Assembly (NCBI RefSeq): GCF_042678045.1
Contig: NZ_JBHUDI010000006.1
Span: forward strand, 179,516-243,515
From: Natrinema amylolyticus_A
Lineage (GTDB): Archaea; Halobacteriota; Halobacteria; Halobacteriales; Natrialbaceae
Direction of reading: 5' to 3'
Length of the DNA stretch: 64,000 bases
Program-made: the position numbers and the translations under genes
The notes under the pieces: generated by a model
What the model saw: only the letters and a program-made list of their open reading frames with translations
The model's database searches: none
Told to the model about the DNA's origin: nothing
In this document: piece by piece, positions 17,468 to 25,735 of the stretch
Layout: the number at the start of each line of letters is the position of its first letter
Numbering within the stretch: position 1 is the first letter of the stretch

Positions 17468-18404
17468 GACTGTATTGAATCGCCATACGGCGTTGGATTT
17501 CACTGTTTGACGGCCTGCTTGATGTTATAGACGACACACATCAAGGCAATTTCACGAAACTCTCGATACCAGGACGCGCTCGCACGGCGTAGCCGAGCGA
17601 GCGCTTGACGGCTGAATTGACGGTTTCGATCATTGACTGCTGAGCGTACCGATCTTCGTCAATATGGGCGTTGTGTGCGTGATCGTACAGAGCGAAGATC
17701 CGGTGTTTGATCAGTGGGCGAATGTCGAGTTCACGCAGTCGTTCTCAGAGTTGTTGCTTGTCATAGCCTTTGTCAGCAGCAAGCGACCGCAGATCGCCCG
17801 CATTCCGGTGGGCGATCTGCTCGGCGAGGTCTGCGTCACTCCTTCTAACGTCGTCGAACAGTGGAGATCGAGAACGGCTTGCGTTGCTGTATCGACGAGT
17901 TTTGTGGCTTTGACGTTTGAACGCGGTAATTCGTTTGGTGGCAGTAGTGGCGGCTCGCACGATCACGTTCGTAGAATGTTGCGTCGATAGCAGCGTGTTC
18001 GGATGGATCGTGTAGCTGCGCCGACTGGCGCAGCAACACTCGACAGACGCTCATACTGATCTGATCGAACGCCTTACACAACGTGGATGGTGAGGGGAGA
18101 TAGGCCGCGATGAGGCCGATCTCCCCGGTTATTTGTGGCATCTCCTTGAGCAGGTCAATCGTCATTCGGCAGGACGCATCGAGGTAAATCCACAGACAGT
18201 GCAGGGAAACAAGGGCATAGTCGGCGAATCCGCCGCCCCGGAAGGTGGCGGCAGATTCGTCTCCATCACCAGTGACTCCTTGAGCGATCGGGACAACCTC
18301 CCCAATGAAGTGGGAGATTTGGGTCATGGACAACTCGACTCTCCCGCATCAACTCCTTTGATTTAGCGACCTATCCTGACTCCGTCTAGTGATTCAACAC
18401 AGCC
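17468..18404. mobile_element. IS5-type insertion sequence, 937 bp, with terminal repeats and 8-bp target duplication
   Basis: The left end GACTGTATTGAATC (17468-17481) and the inverted right end, which reads GGCTGTGTTGAATC on the minus strand (18391-18404), match at 12 of 14 bases. GTTCGCCC flanks it directly on both sides (17460-17467 and 18405-18412), an 8-bp target-site duplication. Joining the flanks restores a sequence homologous to the neighbouring DUF1616 gene, which confirms the exact ends. The transposase inside is broken, so the copy could move only if another element supplied the enzyme. Confidence 0.88.
17500..18327 (-). pseudogene. IS5-family transposase, inactivated by frameshifts and a stop
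   Basis: Starting at ATG 18327 (MTQISHFIGEVVPIAQG) the protein matches haloarchaeal IS5 transposases: AAIDATFYERDRASRHYCH with the first catalytic Asp. The frame shifts near 17900 to STVRRSDADLAEQIAHRNAG and LRSLAADKGYDKQQL. An in-frame TGA follows, and beyond it RERLRELDIRPLIKHRIF and SMIETVNSAVKRSLG with the catalytic Glu. A further one-base loss precedes the natural end, which on the original frame would be the TGA at 17500-17502. The original length of about 275 residues is normal for the family; this copy is inactive. Confidence 0.82.
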
Positions 18405-18545
18405 GTTCGCCCTGTTGCGGTGAGACGAGTTCATAACCGACTGTCGTCAGCGCGAGCACCATGCCGAGAACGAGCACGACGCTGACCGCGACATATAGCG
18501 TCGATTTCGCACCGAATATCGCCGTGTGAGTGGCCTCAAGCCGTC
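18405..18545 (-). pseudogene. DUF1616 gene fragment, right part (split by the IS)
   Basis: From GTTCGCCCTGTTGCGGTGAG onward this matches 19191-19331 inside the intact gene (encoding a transmembrane segment of the DUF1616 protein), with about 15% differences. It stops at about 18540, directly at the 3' end of the intact gene, whose stop codon is 18546-18548. So an internal piece of the gene was copied next to its own end and later split by the IS. The differences show that the copy is not recent. Confidence 0.72.
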
Positions 18546-19826
18546 TCAGACGGCGTCACTTCCGCCAGTCACGTCGTCTCCCGTTGCCTCCTCATCCGTC
18601 GCTTCGTCGTCGCTCGCCGCTGCTTCATCACCTTCGTCGGCCGTCTCATCATCATCGCTTCCATCCTCGGTTTCGTCGGCTGATTCAGTTTCACCGTCGG
18701 TATCAGCAGTTCCTTCGTCGTCGAGCACGCCGTCGAACGGATCGTCATCCACGGCAGTATCACCAGATCCGTCCTCACCACTGCCGGCTTCAGAATCGGG
18801 ACTGTCGGATCCGGTTATTGTTGTCCAGAAGTACGCCTGCCGATACGCGTTTTCGAGCGTCGGTTCCTCCGGTGCTCCATCAGGATACAGCAGGACAGCA
18901 ATTCGAACGGTTCCCTCCTCGGTCGTTGGTGTGACAGTGTGATCGACGTAGTCAGTCGTCCCCCGGTCGAGTTGCGTATCAGTCCGTTGTAACTCCGTAC
19001 GTTCGACCAGTTCACCGTCAACAAACCGTTGTTCCTGCACGACGACGGTATAGGTCATCTCCTGTTGTTCTTGGTTCTCGACACCAACGACAAACGGGAC
19101 CGACTCACCAGGTTCTATTTCCGACGGGTATCCAGAGGCAACGAGTTCTCCCGACTCGCTTTCGGTGAGCAATCGGAGGCTCGTATACTGTTCGCCCTGT
19201 TGCGGTGAGACGAGTGCATACCCGACCGTCGTCAGCGAGAGCACCATGCTGAGCACGAGCACGACGTTGACGACGACACGTAACGTCGATTTCGCACCGA
19301 ATATCGCGGTATGAGCCGCCTCGAGTCGTCGACCGAGTCCGATCCGATAGCGATCGGCTGCAGGGACGGAGAGCCGTCGAACGGCCGCGAGACTCGCGCC
19401 GACGACAGAAAAGCAGGCCACTGCACTACTGACGACTGGACCAGTGAACCCCAACGGTGTCACAGCGATGACCAGCCCGAGGAGTGGCAAGAGCGCGAAA
19501 CTCAGTCCGAACGAGAGCGCCACTCGCTCGACGTCGGTTAGCGTCTGCGTTTGTCTGACGAGCTGCCGGATACCAGATTGCGATTTCTGCGCTGGCGCCG
19601 ATCGGGGAAAGAGCGCCGAAACGGTCACGTAGCCTGGCACGAGAAACAAGAGCGGAAATCCGACCGCTGCACGAACCACCGATGACGACACGTCAGTGAC
19701 ACCTAAGAGTACGGTCGCGACGACGGTGAATACCACGACACCGACCAGATCGACCGGGACCGCTGTAGCGAGGCGTTTGCTTCGCCGACGCAGGGTCGAA
19801 CCAGACTGAAACGGAAGGCCTTTCAT
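18546..19826 (-). CDS. DUF1616 family membrane protein
   Basis: A 426-residue protein. Residues 20-160 contain four hydrophobic helices and the family block VDLVGVVVFTVVATVLLGVT followed by RAAVGFPLLFLVPGYVTVSA, diagnostic for DUF1616. Another helix lies near residue 190. Then comes an extracellular beta-rich part (EPGESVPFVVGVENQEQQEM, an N-C-terminal CARDB-like fold) and a very acidic Asp/Glu/Ser/Thr tail from about residue 345. DUF1616 proteins are frequent in archaeal surface-glycan loci; the function is not established. Some internal sequence is duplicated just downstream as a broken fragment. The start is the first ATG of the frame (MKGLPFQSGS). Confidence 0.8.
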   Translation of the reverse strand: MKGLPFQSGSTLRRRSKRLATAVPVDLVGVVVFTVVATVLLGVTDVSSSVVRAAVGFPLLFLVPGYVTVSALFPRSAPAQKSQSGIRQLVRQTQTLTDVERVALSFGLSFALLPLLGLVIAVTPLGFTGPVVSSAVACFSVVGASLAAVRRLSVPAADRYRIGLGRRLEAAHTAIFGAKSTLRVVVNVVLVLSMVLSLTTVGYALVSPQQGEQYTSLRLLTESESGELVASGYPSEIEPGESVPFVVGVENQEQQEMTYTVVVQEQRFVDGELVERTELQRTDTQLDRGTTDYVDHTVTPTTEEGTVRIAVLLYPDGAPEEPTLENAYRQAYFWTTITGSDSPDSEAGSGEDGSGDTAVDDDPFDGVLDDEGTADTDGETESADETEDGSDDDETADEGDEAAASDDEATDEEATGDDVTGGSDAV

Positions 19827-19944
19827 TGTACTTGGCAGTTATCGGTCGCTCGCTTCCCCTAGCCATTGTTACTTGTTAGATAACGAGTCCGAACGGCTGC
19901 GTATCATCTCCATTACCAATAGCGGCATCGACGTGTGCAGATCC

Positions 19945-20529
19945 ATGTGGCCGTGGGAGCACGCGATTTTTGCGTACGTCATCTATTCGGTGTTCTGTCA
20001 TACGTACTATCAGACCGCACCTGGCGAGTACGAAACAGCGATCGTCCTGGTCGCGTCTGTTCTGCCGGACGTGGTCGACAAAACGTTGGCCTGGCAGTTC
20101 GACGTGTTTCACTCCGGCTACGCGCTCGCTCACTCGATATTCATCACTGTCCCACTCGTGATCATTGCGGGACTGGTCGCTCGAGAGTACGGTCGACCCA
20201 CGCTCGGACTCGCGTTCGCCATCGGGTATCCGCTGCATCTCGTCGGCGACGTGATCCCTATCTACATCTCGAGCGGCGAGTGGACGATCCACCACCTCCT
20301 CTGGCCGGTCGTCATCATCGAGGGTCGCAATCACGGCGGCCTACTCGAGGGATTCCGTCACAACTTCGGCCCATATTTCGCGGAGGTGCTTGCACTCGAG
20401 CCGACGCCCTACCTGGTCGTGCAACTCGGGATCGCCCTCGCGGCAATCGGACTCTGGATCATCGACGGCTGGCCGGGCTGTCGGCTCGTCGTTCGGTGGA
20501 ACCGACTACTGTACAAGCGGCTGAGTTGA
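19945..20529 (+). CDS. YdjM-like membrane-bound metal-dependent hydrolase
   Basis: Start placed at MWPWEHAIFAYVIYSVFCHT; 24 codons upstream are open but do not fit. The 194-residue protein has about four helices. Conserved residues are the His in the MWPWEHA start, LPDVVDKTLAW with the metal-binding Asp pair, GYALAHSIFITV, and YPLHLVGDVIP. This is the pattern of the LexA-regulated YdjM/metal-dependent hydrolase family of inner-membrane proteins. The substrate is unknown. It stands alone, divergent from the DUF1616 gene, and before the FemAB gene. Confidence 0.72.
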   Translation: MWPWEHAIFAYVIYSVFCHTYYQTAPGEYETAIVLVASVLPDVVDKTLAWQFDVFHSGYALAHSIFITVPLVIIAGLVAREYGRPTLGLAFAIGYPLHLVGDVIPIYISSGEWTIHHLLWPVVIIEGRNHGGLLEGFRHNFGPYFAEVLALEPTPYLVVQLGIALAAIGLWIIDGWPGCRLVVRWNRLLYKRLS

Positions 20530-20765
20530 GGGCTCGGTAGCGACGACACGATATCGACAGCGTACCCGTTACCGACGGGGTAGGACCATCGTAACGTGTA
20601 TTGTCGACACCGACCGGTACCGTAGCTGGCGAGATGATCGAGCCTGTCTCGCAGTGATTTCGGAAACAAGTTGCTTACAAAGTAACTCTGCCGCGAGGCG
20701 ACACCTATGGACTGCGTTGTGAGTGGCCAACCGAGTCAGCTGACCGACGGCGGGGGATCGCACCG

Positions 20766-21776
20766 ATGAGTATCGACATCCGCGTCGCGACCGAGGACGA
20801 CCGCGAGCGGTGGAACGGATACGTCGAACGATCGCCACAGGGGACACTGTGTCACGAACTCGAGGCACTGCGGGTCCAGGCGGACCATGCCGGTGCGACG
20901 TTGCACCCGCTGATCGGGTTCAAGGGACAGGAGCCGGTCGGGCTCTTTCCCGTCTTCGAGATCAAAAAGCAGTTCGTGACAACGGCGTTCTCGCCGCCAC
21001 CGCATCTCCGCGTGCCGTATCTCGGGCCGGCGTTTCTGAACATGGGGAAGTTGAAACAGCGAAAGCGTGAGCGGCGGCGACAGCGGTTCATGGACGGCTG
21101 CTTCGAGTGGATCGAGACCGAACTGAACCCGAAGTACAGCCACGTCCGTACCGCGACGGCTTTCGCGGACGCACGCTCGTTCAAGTGGCAGGCGTACGAC
21201 GTGACCCCGGAGTACACCTACGTGGTCGACCTCGAGCGAGACGAAGACGACCTGCTGATGGCCTTCAGCAGCGACGCACGGAGCAACGTTCGGAACGCAG
21301 ACGACGACGCCTACGAGATCGAAATCGGCGGCCCCGAAGAGATCCGCCTGATTCACGAGCAGGTCCAGAATCGATACGAATCCCAGGGAATTAGCTTCGA
21401 CGTGCCGGTCGAGTTCGTCCTCGATCTCGCAGAGCGGTCGCCGAACGGCCACGTTCGCCCGTACACACTCCGCGTCGACGACGAGTTCGTCGGCGGCATC
21501 CTGGCTCTCGAGTACGGCGACACCACCGGGCGGTGGATGGGTGGCGTCCGGACCGACGCCGACGTCGACCTCCCGACGAACGACCTGCTCGACTGGGCGA
21601 TCATGCAAGACGGACTCGAGCGCGGGCTCGAGACGTACGACCTCGTCGGTGCCGATACACGTCGGATCAACCGGTATAAAGCGAAGTTCAACCCCGAGTT
21701 GCAGACGTACTATAGCCTCGAGAACGGGAAATGGGGAGCCCGACAGATCGCATCTCTCTATAACTCTGTTAAGTGA
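20766..21776 (+). CDS. FemAB/BioF2-type GNAT acyltransferase-like protein
   Basis: A 336-residue protein highly similar to that at 44552 and more distantly to that at 6927. Shared blocks are GFKGQEPVGLFPVFEIKK, the YLGPAF turn, FSSDARSNVRNADDDAYEI, NRYESQGISF and YDLVGADTRRINRYKAKFN. The double-GNAT FemAB/BioF2 family transfers aminoacyl or acyl groups in wall or glycan synthesis. The stop codon TGA (21774-21776) directly touches the right end of a TnpB transposable element, so the native 3' untranslated region is lost. A terminator or downstream partner may have been displaced by this insertion. Confidence 0.75.
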   Translation: MSIDIRVATEDDRERWNGYVERSPQGTLCHELEALRVQADHAGATLHPLIGFKGQEPVGLFPVFEIKKQFVTTAFSPPPHLRVPYLGPAFLNMGKLKQRKRERRRQRFMDGCFEWIETELNPKYSHVRTATAFADARSFKWQAYDVTPEYTYVVDLERDEDDLLMAFSSDARSNVRNADDDAYEIEIGGPEEIRLIHEQVQNRYESQGISFDVPVEFVLDLAERSPNGHVRPYTLRVDDEFVGGILALEYGDTTGRWMGGVRTDADVDLPTNDLLDWAIMQDGLERGLETYDLVGADTRRINRYKAKFNPELQTYYSLENGKWGARQIASLYNSVK

Positions 21777-21834
21777 CATCCTCCGCGCCGTAAACGGCGC
21801 GGCTTCCCGTACCGCAGGTGGGATATTTGCTGGT
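21777..21834 (-). ncRNA. Probable omega-RNA (reRNA) 3' region of the TnpB element
   Basis: In TnpB systems the guide RNA scaffold comes from the 3' end of tnpB and the element's right end, and the guide is taken from the adjacent host DNA. Here the 58 bases after the tnpB stop include a strong 8-bp hairpin (21783-21802) and end at the FemAB stop codon. The guide would therefore come from the 3' end of that gene, below about 21776. The 5' limit of the RNA inside tnpB cannot be seen. Inferred from position only. Confidence 0.45.
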
Positions 21835-23085
21835 CTACGACACGACCTGTTCTCTCGTCTGAAACGTCCCGCTCTCGCGGTCGAACAGGTGTACCGAGGG
21901 CTGTGCCACACAGCCGTTACTCCTATCCTCACCGTGAGGACTCGGAGTTATCTTCTGGCGCATATTCTCCGCCCCATTACAATCCGCGTTGGCTACCAAT
22001 TCACACGACGAACAAACGTACAGGCCACGTTCGACCCGGTTTGACTTCGTGTCGTCGCCACAGTGCGAGCAGGTCTTCGAAGTGTCCCACTCGTTCTCCT
22101 TCAGCACCTCGACGCCACGTCTCTCGCCTTTGTAGTTGAGGTACTGGTAGATGCGGTCGAATGCCCACGAGTGCAACTTCTTGTTCCCCGTCTTCCCCCA
22201 GTCGGACTCACGCACATCTTCAGGCCAACTCACCGCGAGCGTGCCAACACCGCGTTCGACACATTCAGTGATGAGGGCGTCCGTGAGAACGTGGTAGAAC
22301 TGTGTCTCACGGTCAGCGAGCTTTCTCCGTGCCCACATCGACTTCTCTGATGGGCCGTTCTCACCTTCAGTATCGTATTCAGCTCGGGTGAAGTAGTGCT
22401 TGTCCTGCTTGAGCGAGTTGCCGGGGTACAGGACGTACTCGTTCGGGAAGGCGACCGTAGCAATGTTCGTGATGCCGAGATCGATGCCTGCTACGCCGTC
22501 ACCTGCTGAATCCGCGGTTTCGAGTTCGACTTTGCAGACGAAGTGCAGCTCCCATTCGTCGCCGTTCCAGACCGCACGAACGTTCTGTACCTTGTTGACT
22601 TCTGAGAGGTCGACGTCTGGCCGGGTCTGGTACTCACAAAGAATGAAGTCCGACCAGTTCTCTTTCAGGTTCGACCCTTTCGAGAGTCTGACTCGGTTAT
22701 TTTCGGGGTCGTGTTTGAAGCCGTCTGCTTTGAACGTGACCGTACTACGTGGTCGTTCATCGCCGTGTTTGCGGTAGCCGGGCGGATTCGCCGTCTCGTC
22801 GGTCTGTCGTAGATCGAACCACGACTGGAAAGCGTCAGAAAGTTCTTCGATGACTTTCTGACTGGATTGTGCGTTTAGGTCTTTCCAGCACGCTTGGTTC
22901 TTCATGTACGCTTTGAGCGTCCCTTCATCGGGAATCTCGCCGATTTCATCCCAGATGCGGTCGGCTGTCCAGCGTGCGACGTTCCAGATCTTCGAGGCGG
23001 CGTCTCCGAGCAAATCCAGCTCATCGCAGACCTGTCGCTGGTTCTGAATGGAACCAACAGAGGTGCGAGTGACCTGGATCGCCAT
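21835..23085 (-). CDS. tnpB: RNA-guided endonuclease TnpB family protein
   Basis: A full-length protein of 416 residues from ATG 23085 (MAIQVTRTSVGSIQNQR); the frame open to 23109 adds residues unlike the family. RuvC-like motifs are present: GVAGIDLGITNIATVAFP with catalytic Asp, EVLKENEWDTSKTCSHCG with the Glu region, and LVANADCNGAENMRQK with the final Asp. The zinc ribbon CSHC...CSSC lies between the last two. The N-terminal helix-rich part (WTADRIWDEIGEIPDEGT) is also intact. TnpB cuts DNA at a site given by the omega-RNA and helps keep the element after excision. All key residues seem present, so it may be active. Confidence 0.88.
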   Translation of the reverse strand: MAIQVTRTSVGSIQNQRQVCDELDLLGDAASKIWNVARWTADRIWDEIGEIPDEGTLKAYMKNQACWKDLNAQSSQKVIEELSDAFQSWFDLRQTDETANPPGYRKHGDERPRSTVTFKADGFKHDPENNRVRLSKGSNLKENWSDFILCEYQTRPDVDLSEVNKVQNVRAVWNGDEWELHFVCKVELETADSAGDGVAGIDLGITNIATVAFPNEYVLYPGNSLKQDKHYFTRAEYDTEGENGPSEKSMWARRKLADRETQFYHVLTDALITECVERGVGTLAVSWPEDVRESDWGKTGNKKLHSWAFDRIYQYLNYKGERRGVEVLKENEWDTSKTCSHCGDDTKSNRVERGLYVCSSCELVANADCNGAENMRQKITPSPHGEDRSNGCVAQPSVHLFDRESGTFQTREQVVS

Positions 23086-23344
23086 ACATAGCCTATATAA
23101 ATAATCCAACTTAGTGGTGTGGATTCACGGTGAATATCCAGCTTGCCATCGACTGTGGATTGTATAGTCGAGTGACGCGATTCACGCCCGGCGTAAACGC
23201 CGGGATTCTCTCGCTGTTCAAAGATAGCTCGACCTCGAGAGATTCTCGGCCCACGATACCTCGATTGTCCAGAATCGATGGCCGACTTTTCAAACAGGTT
23301 CGTTACGTCGGTATCATTGGACGGGAACCGACGGCTTCCCAGAC

Positions 23345-24442
23345 TCAATTCCTGTCGTGGCTGATGAACGTCGTCTCCCAATTCCTCGCATCGTCTATCG
23401 CTTTCCCACCGATGGTCCACTGTGATTCGGCATCCGAGAGCGGACGGACCATCAACGTCGTCGTTTCTGTAATCGGTGAGAGTGGCGGCTTGCTGTCCGG
23501 AAGGAACCCTCGCTTCAGTAGTACGTCATCGTGAATCGAATTACCCAGCGCGACGATCAGATCGGCTGTCTGGTTGTCTTCGAGAACGGCGGATAGAAGC
23601 CGATCAAGGACGGCAGCCGACTCACCGTCCACGGATAGAACGTCGACGATCATCGTCTTCGTGAGGTCGGCGGACCTGTCCGTTCCGGTAATCATCGCAG
23701 CGACATCCCGATTGTCCGACGTCGCAATATACACTTCGTACTCCCAGTTTGGGTTCCGAAACCGCCACTGCAGGAACTGCTCGTCCCGGACCACGTGAAA
23801 CCCATCCGGGACGGCTTCACGGTAGAGCGACTCGAGGCACTCGGCTGGGATCGTCTCGTGGCGTCGAACAGTGACCCCTGGTTCCGCCGCATCTGAAAGG
23901 AAGTCTCGGACAGCCAGATATCCCTTCGCGACTGGGGAGACAACGCTCGAAGCGAGTTCAATCACACCTCTGTTACCGGTTGCTCCCGCGACTGCGGCTG
24001 GATCGTGGATCCGGTAGTATAATTCTTTTTCCGCGGTTATCCGCCATCCGAGCTTCTGATTACCGGAGCGGGTTTTACTGTTTGGAAAATTGAAACAGAG
24101 CTCGGGTTCTCCATTTCGGTACCCCTCGATCGCTGCCTCAGTCATTCGGGTGAACAGTCCCTTTCGTCTGTGTGCCTCGTGAACCATCGTATCACAGGGC
24201 TGTAACGCGAGGATCGTCCCCTGTCCCGTCCAAAGCGGGAGCGCGAAAAACGACCGAGCGCCGACGATTTCGTCCGCCACGACTGCGACGTAGATGGGAA
24301 CGTGATCGACGTACGGATTGTCGCGGTACTTCCACTGGAACCACTCTTCGTCCGGACGAGTCCCAAACACGTCGGCATACAACGACAGGTATCCCTCGAG
24401 ATCCCCTTCGCGGAATCGCCGTATCGTGTACGTCTCAGTCAT
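23345..24442 (-). CDS. GNAT family N-acetyltransferase (two-domain)
   Basis: 365 residues from ATG 24442 (MTETYTIRRFREGDLEGYLS); upstream codons in the frame overlap the deacetylase gene. The GNAT core is near residues 5-145: GTRPDEEWFQWKYRDNPY, IYVAVVADEIVGARSFFALP, and CDTMVHEAHRRKGLFTRM, where RRKGLF is the acetyl-CoA loop. A second, weaker GNAT-like half follows (HVVRDEQFLQWRFRNPNWEY). The reading frame overlaps that of the deacetylase by 8 bases, so both are one operon; together they could remove and replace acyl groups on a glycan. Acceptor unknown. Confidence 0.78.
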   Translation of the reverse strand: MTETYTIRRFREGDLEGYLSLYADVFGTRPDEEWFQWKYRDNPYVDHVPIYVAVVADEIVGARSFFALPLWTGQGTILALQPCDTMVHEAHRRKGLFTRMTEAAIEGYRNGEPELCFNFPNSKTRSGNQKLGWRITAEKELYYRIHDPAAVAGATGNRGVIELASSVVSPVAKGYLAVRDFLSDAAEPGVTVRRHETIPAECLESLYREAVPDGFHVVRDEQFLQWRFRNPNWEYEVYIATSDNRDVAAMITGTDRSADLTKTMIVDVLSVDGESAAVLDRLLSAVLEDNQTADLIVALGNSIHDDVLLKRGFLPDSKPPLSPITETTTLMVRPLSDAESQWTIGGKAIDDARNWETTFISHDRN

Positions 24443-25418
24443 CGTCCGTTTCGACGCGTCGTGCGATGTCTTCTGTCTCTGCTGGGTTCGTGATATCCTC
24501 CTCCGAGACTCGCTGCGCGACATCGGCCATCGTCTCAACGGAAAGCAGCCCTTGATCCCGCTTGTCAGCGATGTACGAGAGAACCTGCCGAAGGCGGTCG
24601 AAGTCGGATTTCCGAACGAGGTTGTTCGGATGAAGCCAGATATGGAAGACGCCTTCGCGTTCCGTCACAGCGTCGATGCCCATTTTCGCCTGTCTGACGA
24701 CCGGATCCTCGCCAACCGATTGGGCGAGTCGACGGGCGATGCCCTCGAACGAGAAGAGATCGAGCGACGCCGGAATATCGACGAGACCGTGTTCGTCTAC
24801 GACCGGTCGAACGAGCGGTGGCGGCGTATCGCCGCCGGTGTAGGTCGCGAATTTCGCGAAAGGATAGAGCGACGACCCGTCGTACCAACGCGGAGGTGAT
24901 GCCCCCCGATACGCTTCGAATCCATGTCGGGAGAGAACGTCCCGAAAGCCGACGACGTTTCGTGGGAAAACGAATGACGAAAAAGATAGTCCCCGTTCGT
25001 GAGCGATGGCGTTACAGCGTCGTACCTCAGCTGTCGCGATTTCGGTTGTGATTTGATTCCGGTCGAAAACAACATGCGAGAACGAGTGACACCCGAGTTC
25101 GTGATCGGTATCTGCGTCTATGATCTCCTCGACAAGAGGCAAGCCGAACCACTGCTCGCTCTCGGTTTCGTCACCGCCCGGATCGGCACTGAACCAGCCG
25201 AACTCCGAAGCCGGATGATCTCGATGAGTCCCCTCGCACTCATCAAGTAACAGGTGACCGACGATGGCCCACGTCGCGGGTATCGAGTAGCTGTCGAACA
25301 GTTCGATAGCCCGCTGCCATCCCGTGCGGGCGTTCCGGATCCGCTGTTCGGGTGGTGACTCCAAATCGTGAAATCCCCAAGCAAGCTCGGAATCGAGAGA
25401 GACGACGACAGTTCCCAT
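24435..25418 (-). CDS. Polysaccharide deacetylase (NodB domain)
   Basis: A 327-residue soluble protein. NodB motifs are visible: VVSLDSELAWGFHD at the N-terminus (Asp-Glu in place of the more usual Asp-Asp), ATWAIVGHLLLDE, DHELGCHSFSHVVFDRN with the metal-binding His pair (HSFSH), SFVFPRNVVGFRDVL with the catalytic Arg/Asn region, and near the C-terminus FHIWLHPNNLVR. Similar archaeal proteins act on the sugar part of surface glycans. It is the first gene of a two-gene minus-strand operon with the GNAT protein. Cytoplasmic, as no signal peptide is present, so its substrate is likely a lipid- or nucleotide-linked precursor. Confidence 0.82.
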   Translation of the reverse strand: MGTVVVSLDSELAWGFHDLESPPEQRIRNARTGWQRAIELFDSYSIPATWAIVGHLLLDECEGTHRDHPASEFGWFSADPGGDETESEQWFGLPLVEEIIDADTDHELGCHSFSHVVFDRNQITTEIATAEVRRCNAIAHERGLSFSSFVFPRNVVGFRDVLSRHGFEAYRGASPPRWYDGSSLYPFAKFATYTGGDTPPPLVRPVVDEHGLVDIPASLDLFSFEGIARRLAQSVGEDPVVRQAKMGIDAVTEREGVFHIWLHPNNLVRKSDFDRLRQVLSYIADKRDQGLLSVETMADVAQRVSEEDITNPAETEDIARRVETDDD

Positions 25419-25561
25419 ATTACATAGAAACTCATTGGAAGACGTTAGTTACGGGGCAGTTATACTGTTAGTAGCTTATAATCAGGATAGGAACACCTCC
25501 CCGAGATGGTTGTTAGCCCGTGGCGAGTGTATGGGAGATATCGAACATAGACGGCGTCTTT

Positions 25562-25645
25562 CTATAGTGACGAGTGAAACGATTTACATACTGATCGAAT
25601 AGATGTCGCGTGATCAGGTGCGCACTGACTTTCAGTGGCTACTAT
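25562..25645. repeat. MITE-like palindromic repeat, about 84 bp
   Basis: Left end CTATAGTGACGAGTGAAA (25562-25579) and right end TTTCAGTGGCTACTAT (25630-25645) are imperfect inverted repeats. Inside, CTGATCG and GTGATCAG pair. It is the same family as 34741-34839. It lies in the spacer before the phosphatase gene; the remaining spacer to 25735 has an AATTAAACC-type AT-rich stretch near 25691-25700 that may be the gene's promoter. Confidence 0.6.
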
Positions 25646-25735
25646 CGACAACAGGTCAGGTGAGTCCATTCGCGAATCCGTTTAGTGACGTAATTAAACC
25701 AATAACAAATGGTGGGTCTATTGGATCCGTCAGTA

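Larger units (their letters stand above)
21777..23206 (-). mobile_element. IS200/IS605-type element carrying only tnpB
   Basis: The two ends have related hairpins. At the tnpB 3' side CCGCGCCG-TAAA-CGGCGCGG lies at 21783-21802 (read on the minus strand: GAAGCC, hairpin, then GGATGTCAC). At the 5' side CCCGGCG-TAAA-CGCCGGG lies at 23187-23204. Subterminal hairpins without inverted terminal repeats are the hallmark of the IS200/IS605 group. No tnpA (Tyr transposase) is present, so movement needs an enzyme in trans. Outer limits are estimated; the exact cleavage sites cannot be set by eye. Confidence 0.75.

Noticed and set aside
20736..21932. Minus-strand frame of 398 codons opposite the FemAB gene
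   Set aside because: Shadow of 20766-21776 with no family features; it also crosses the TnpB element end.
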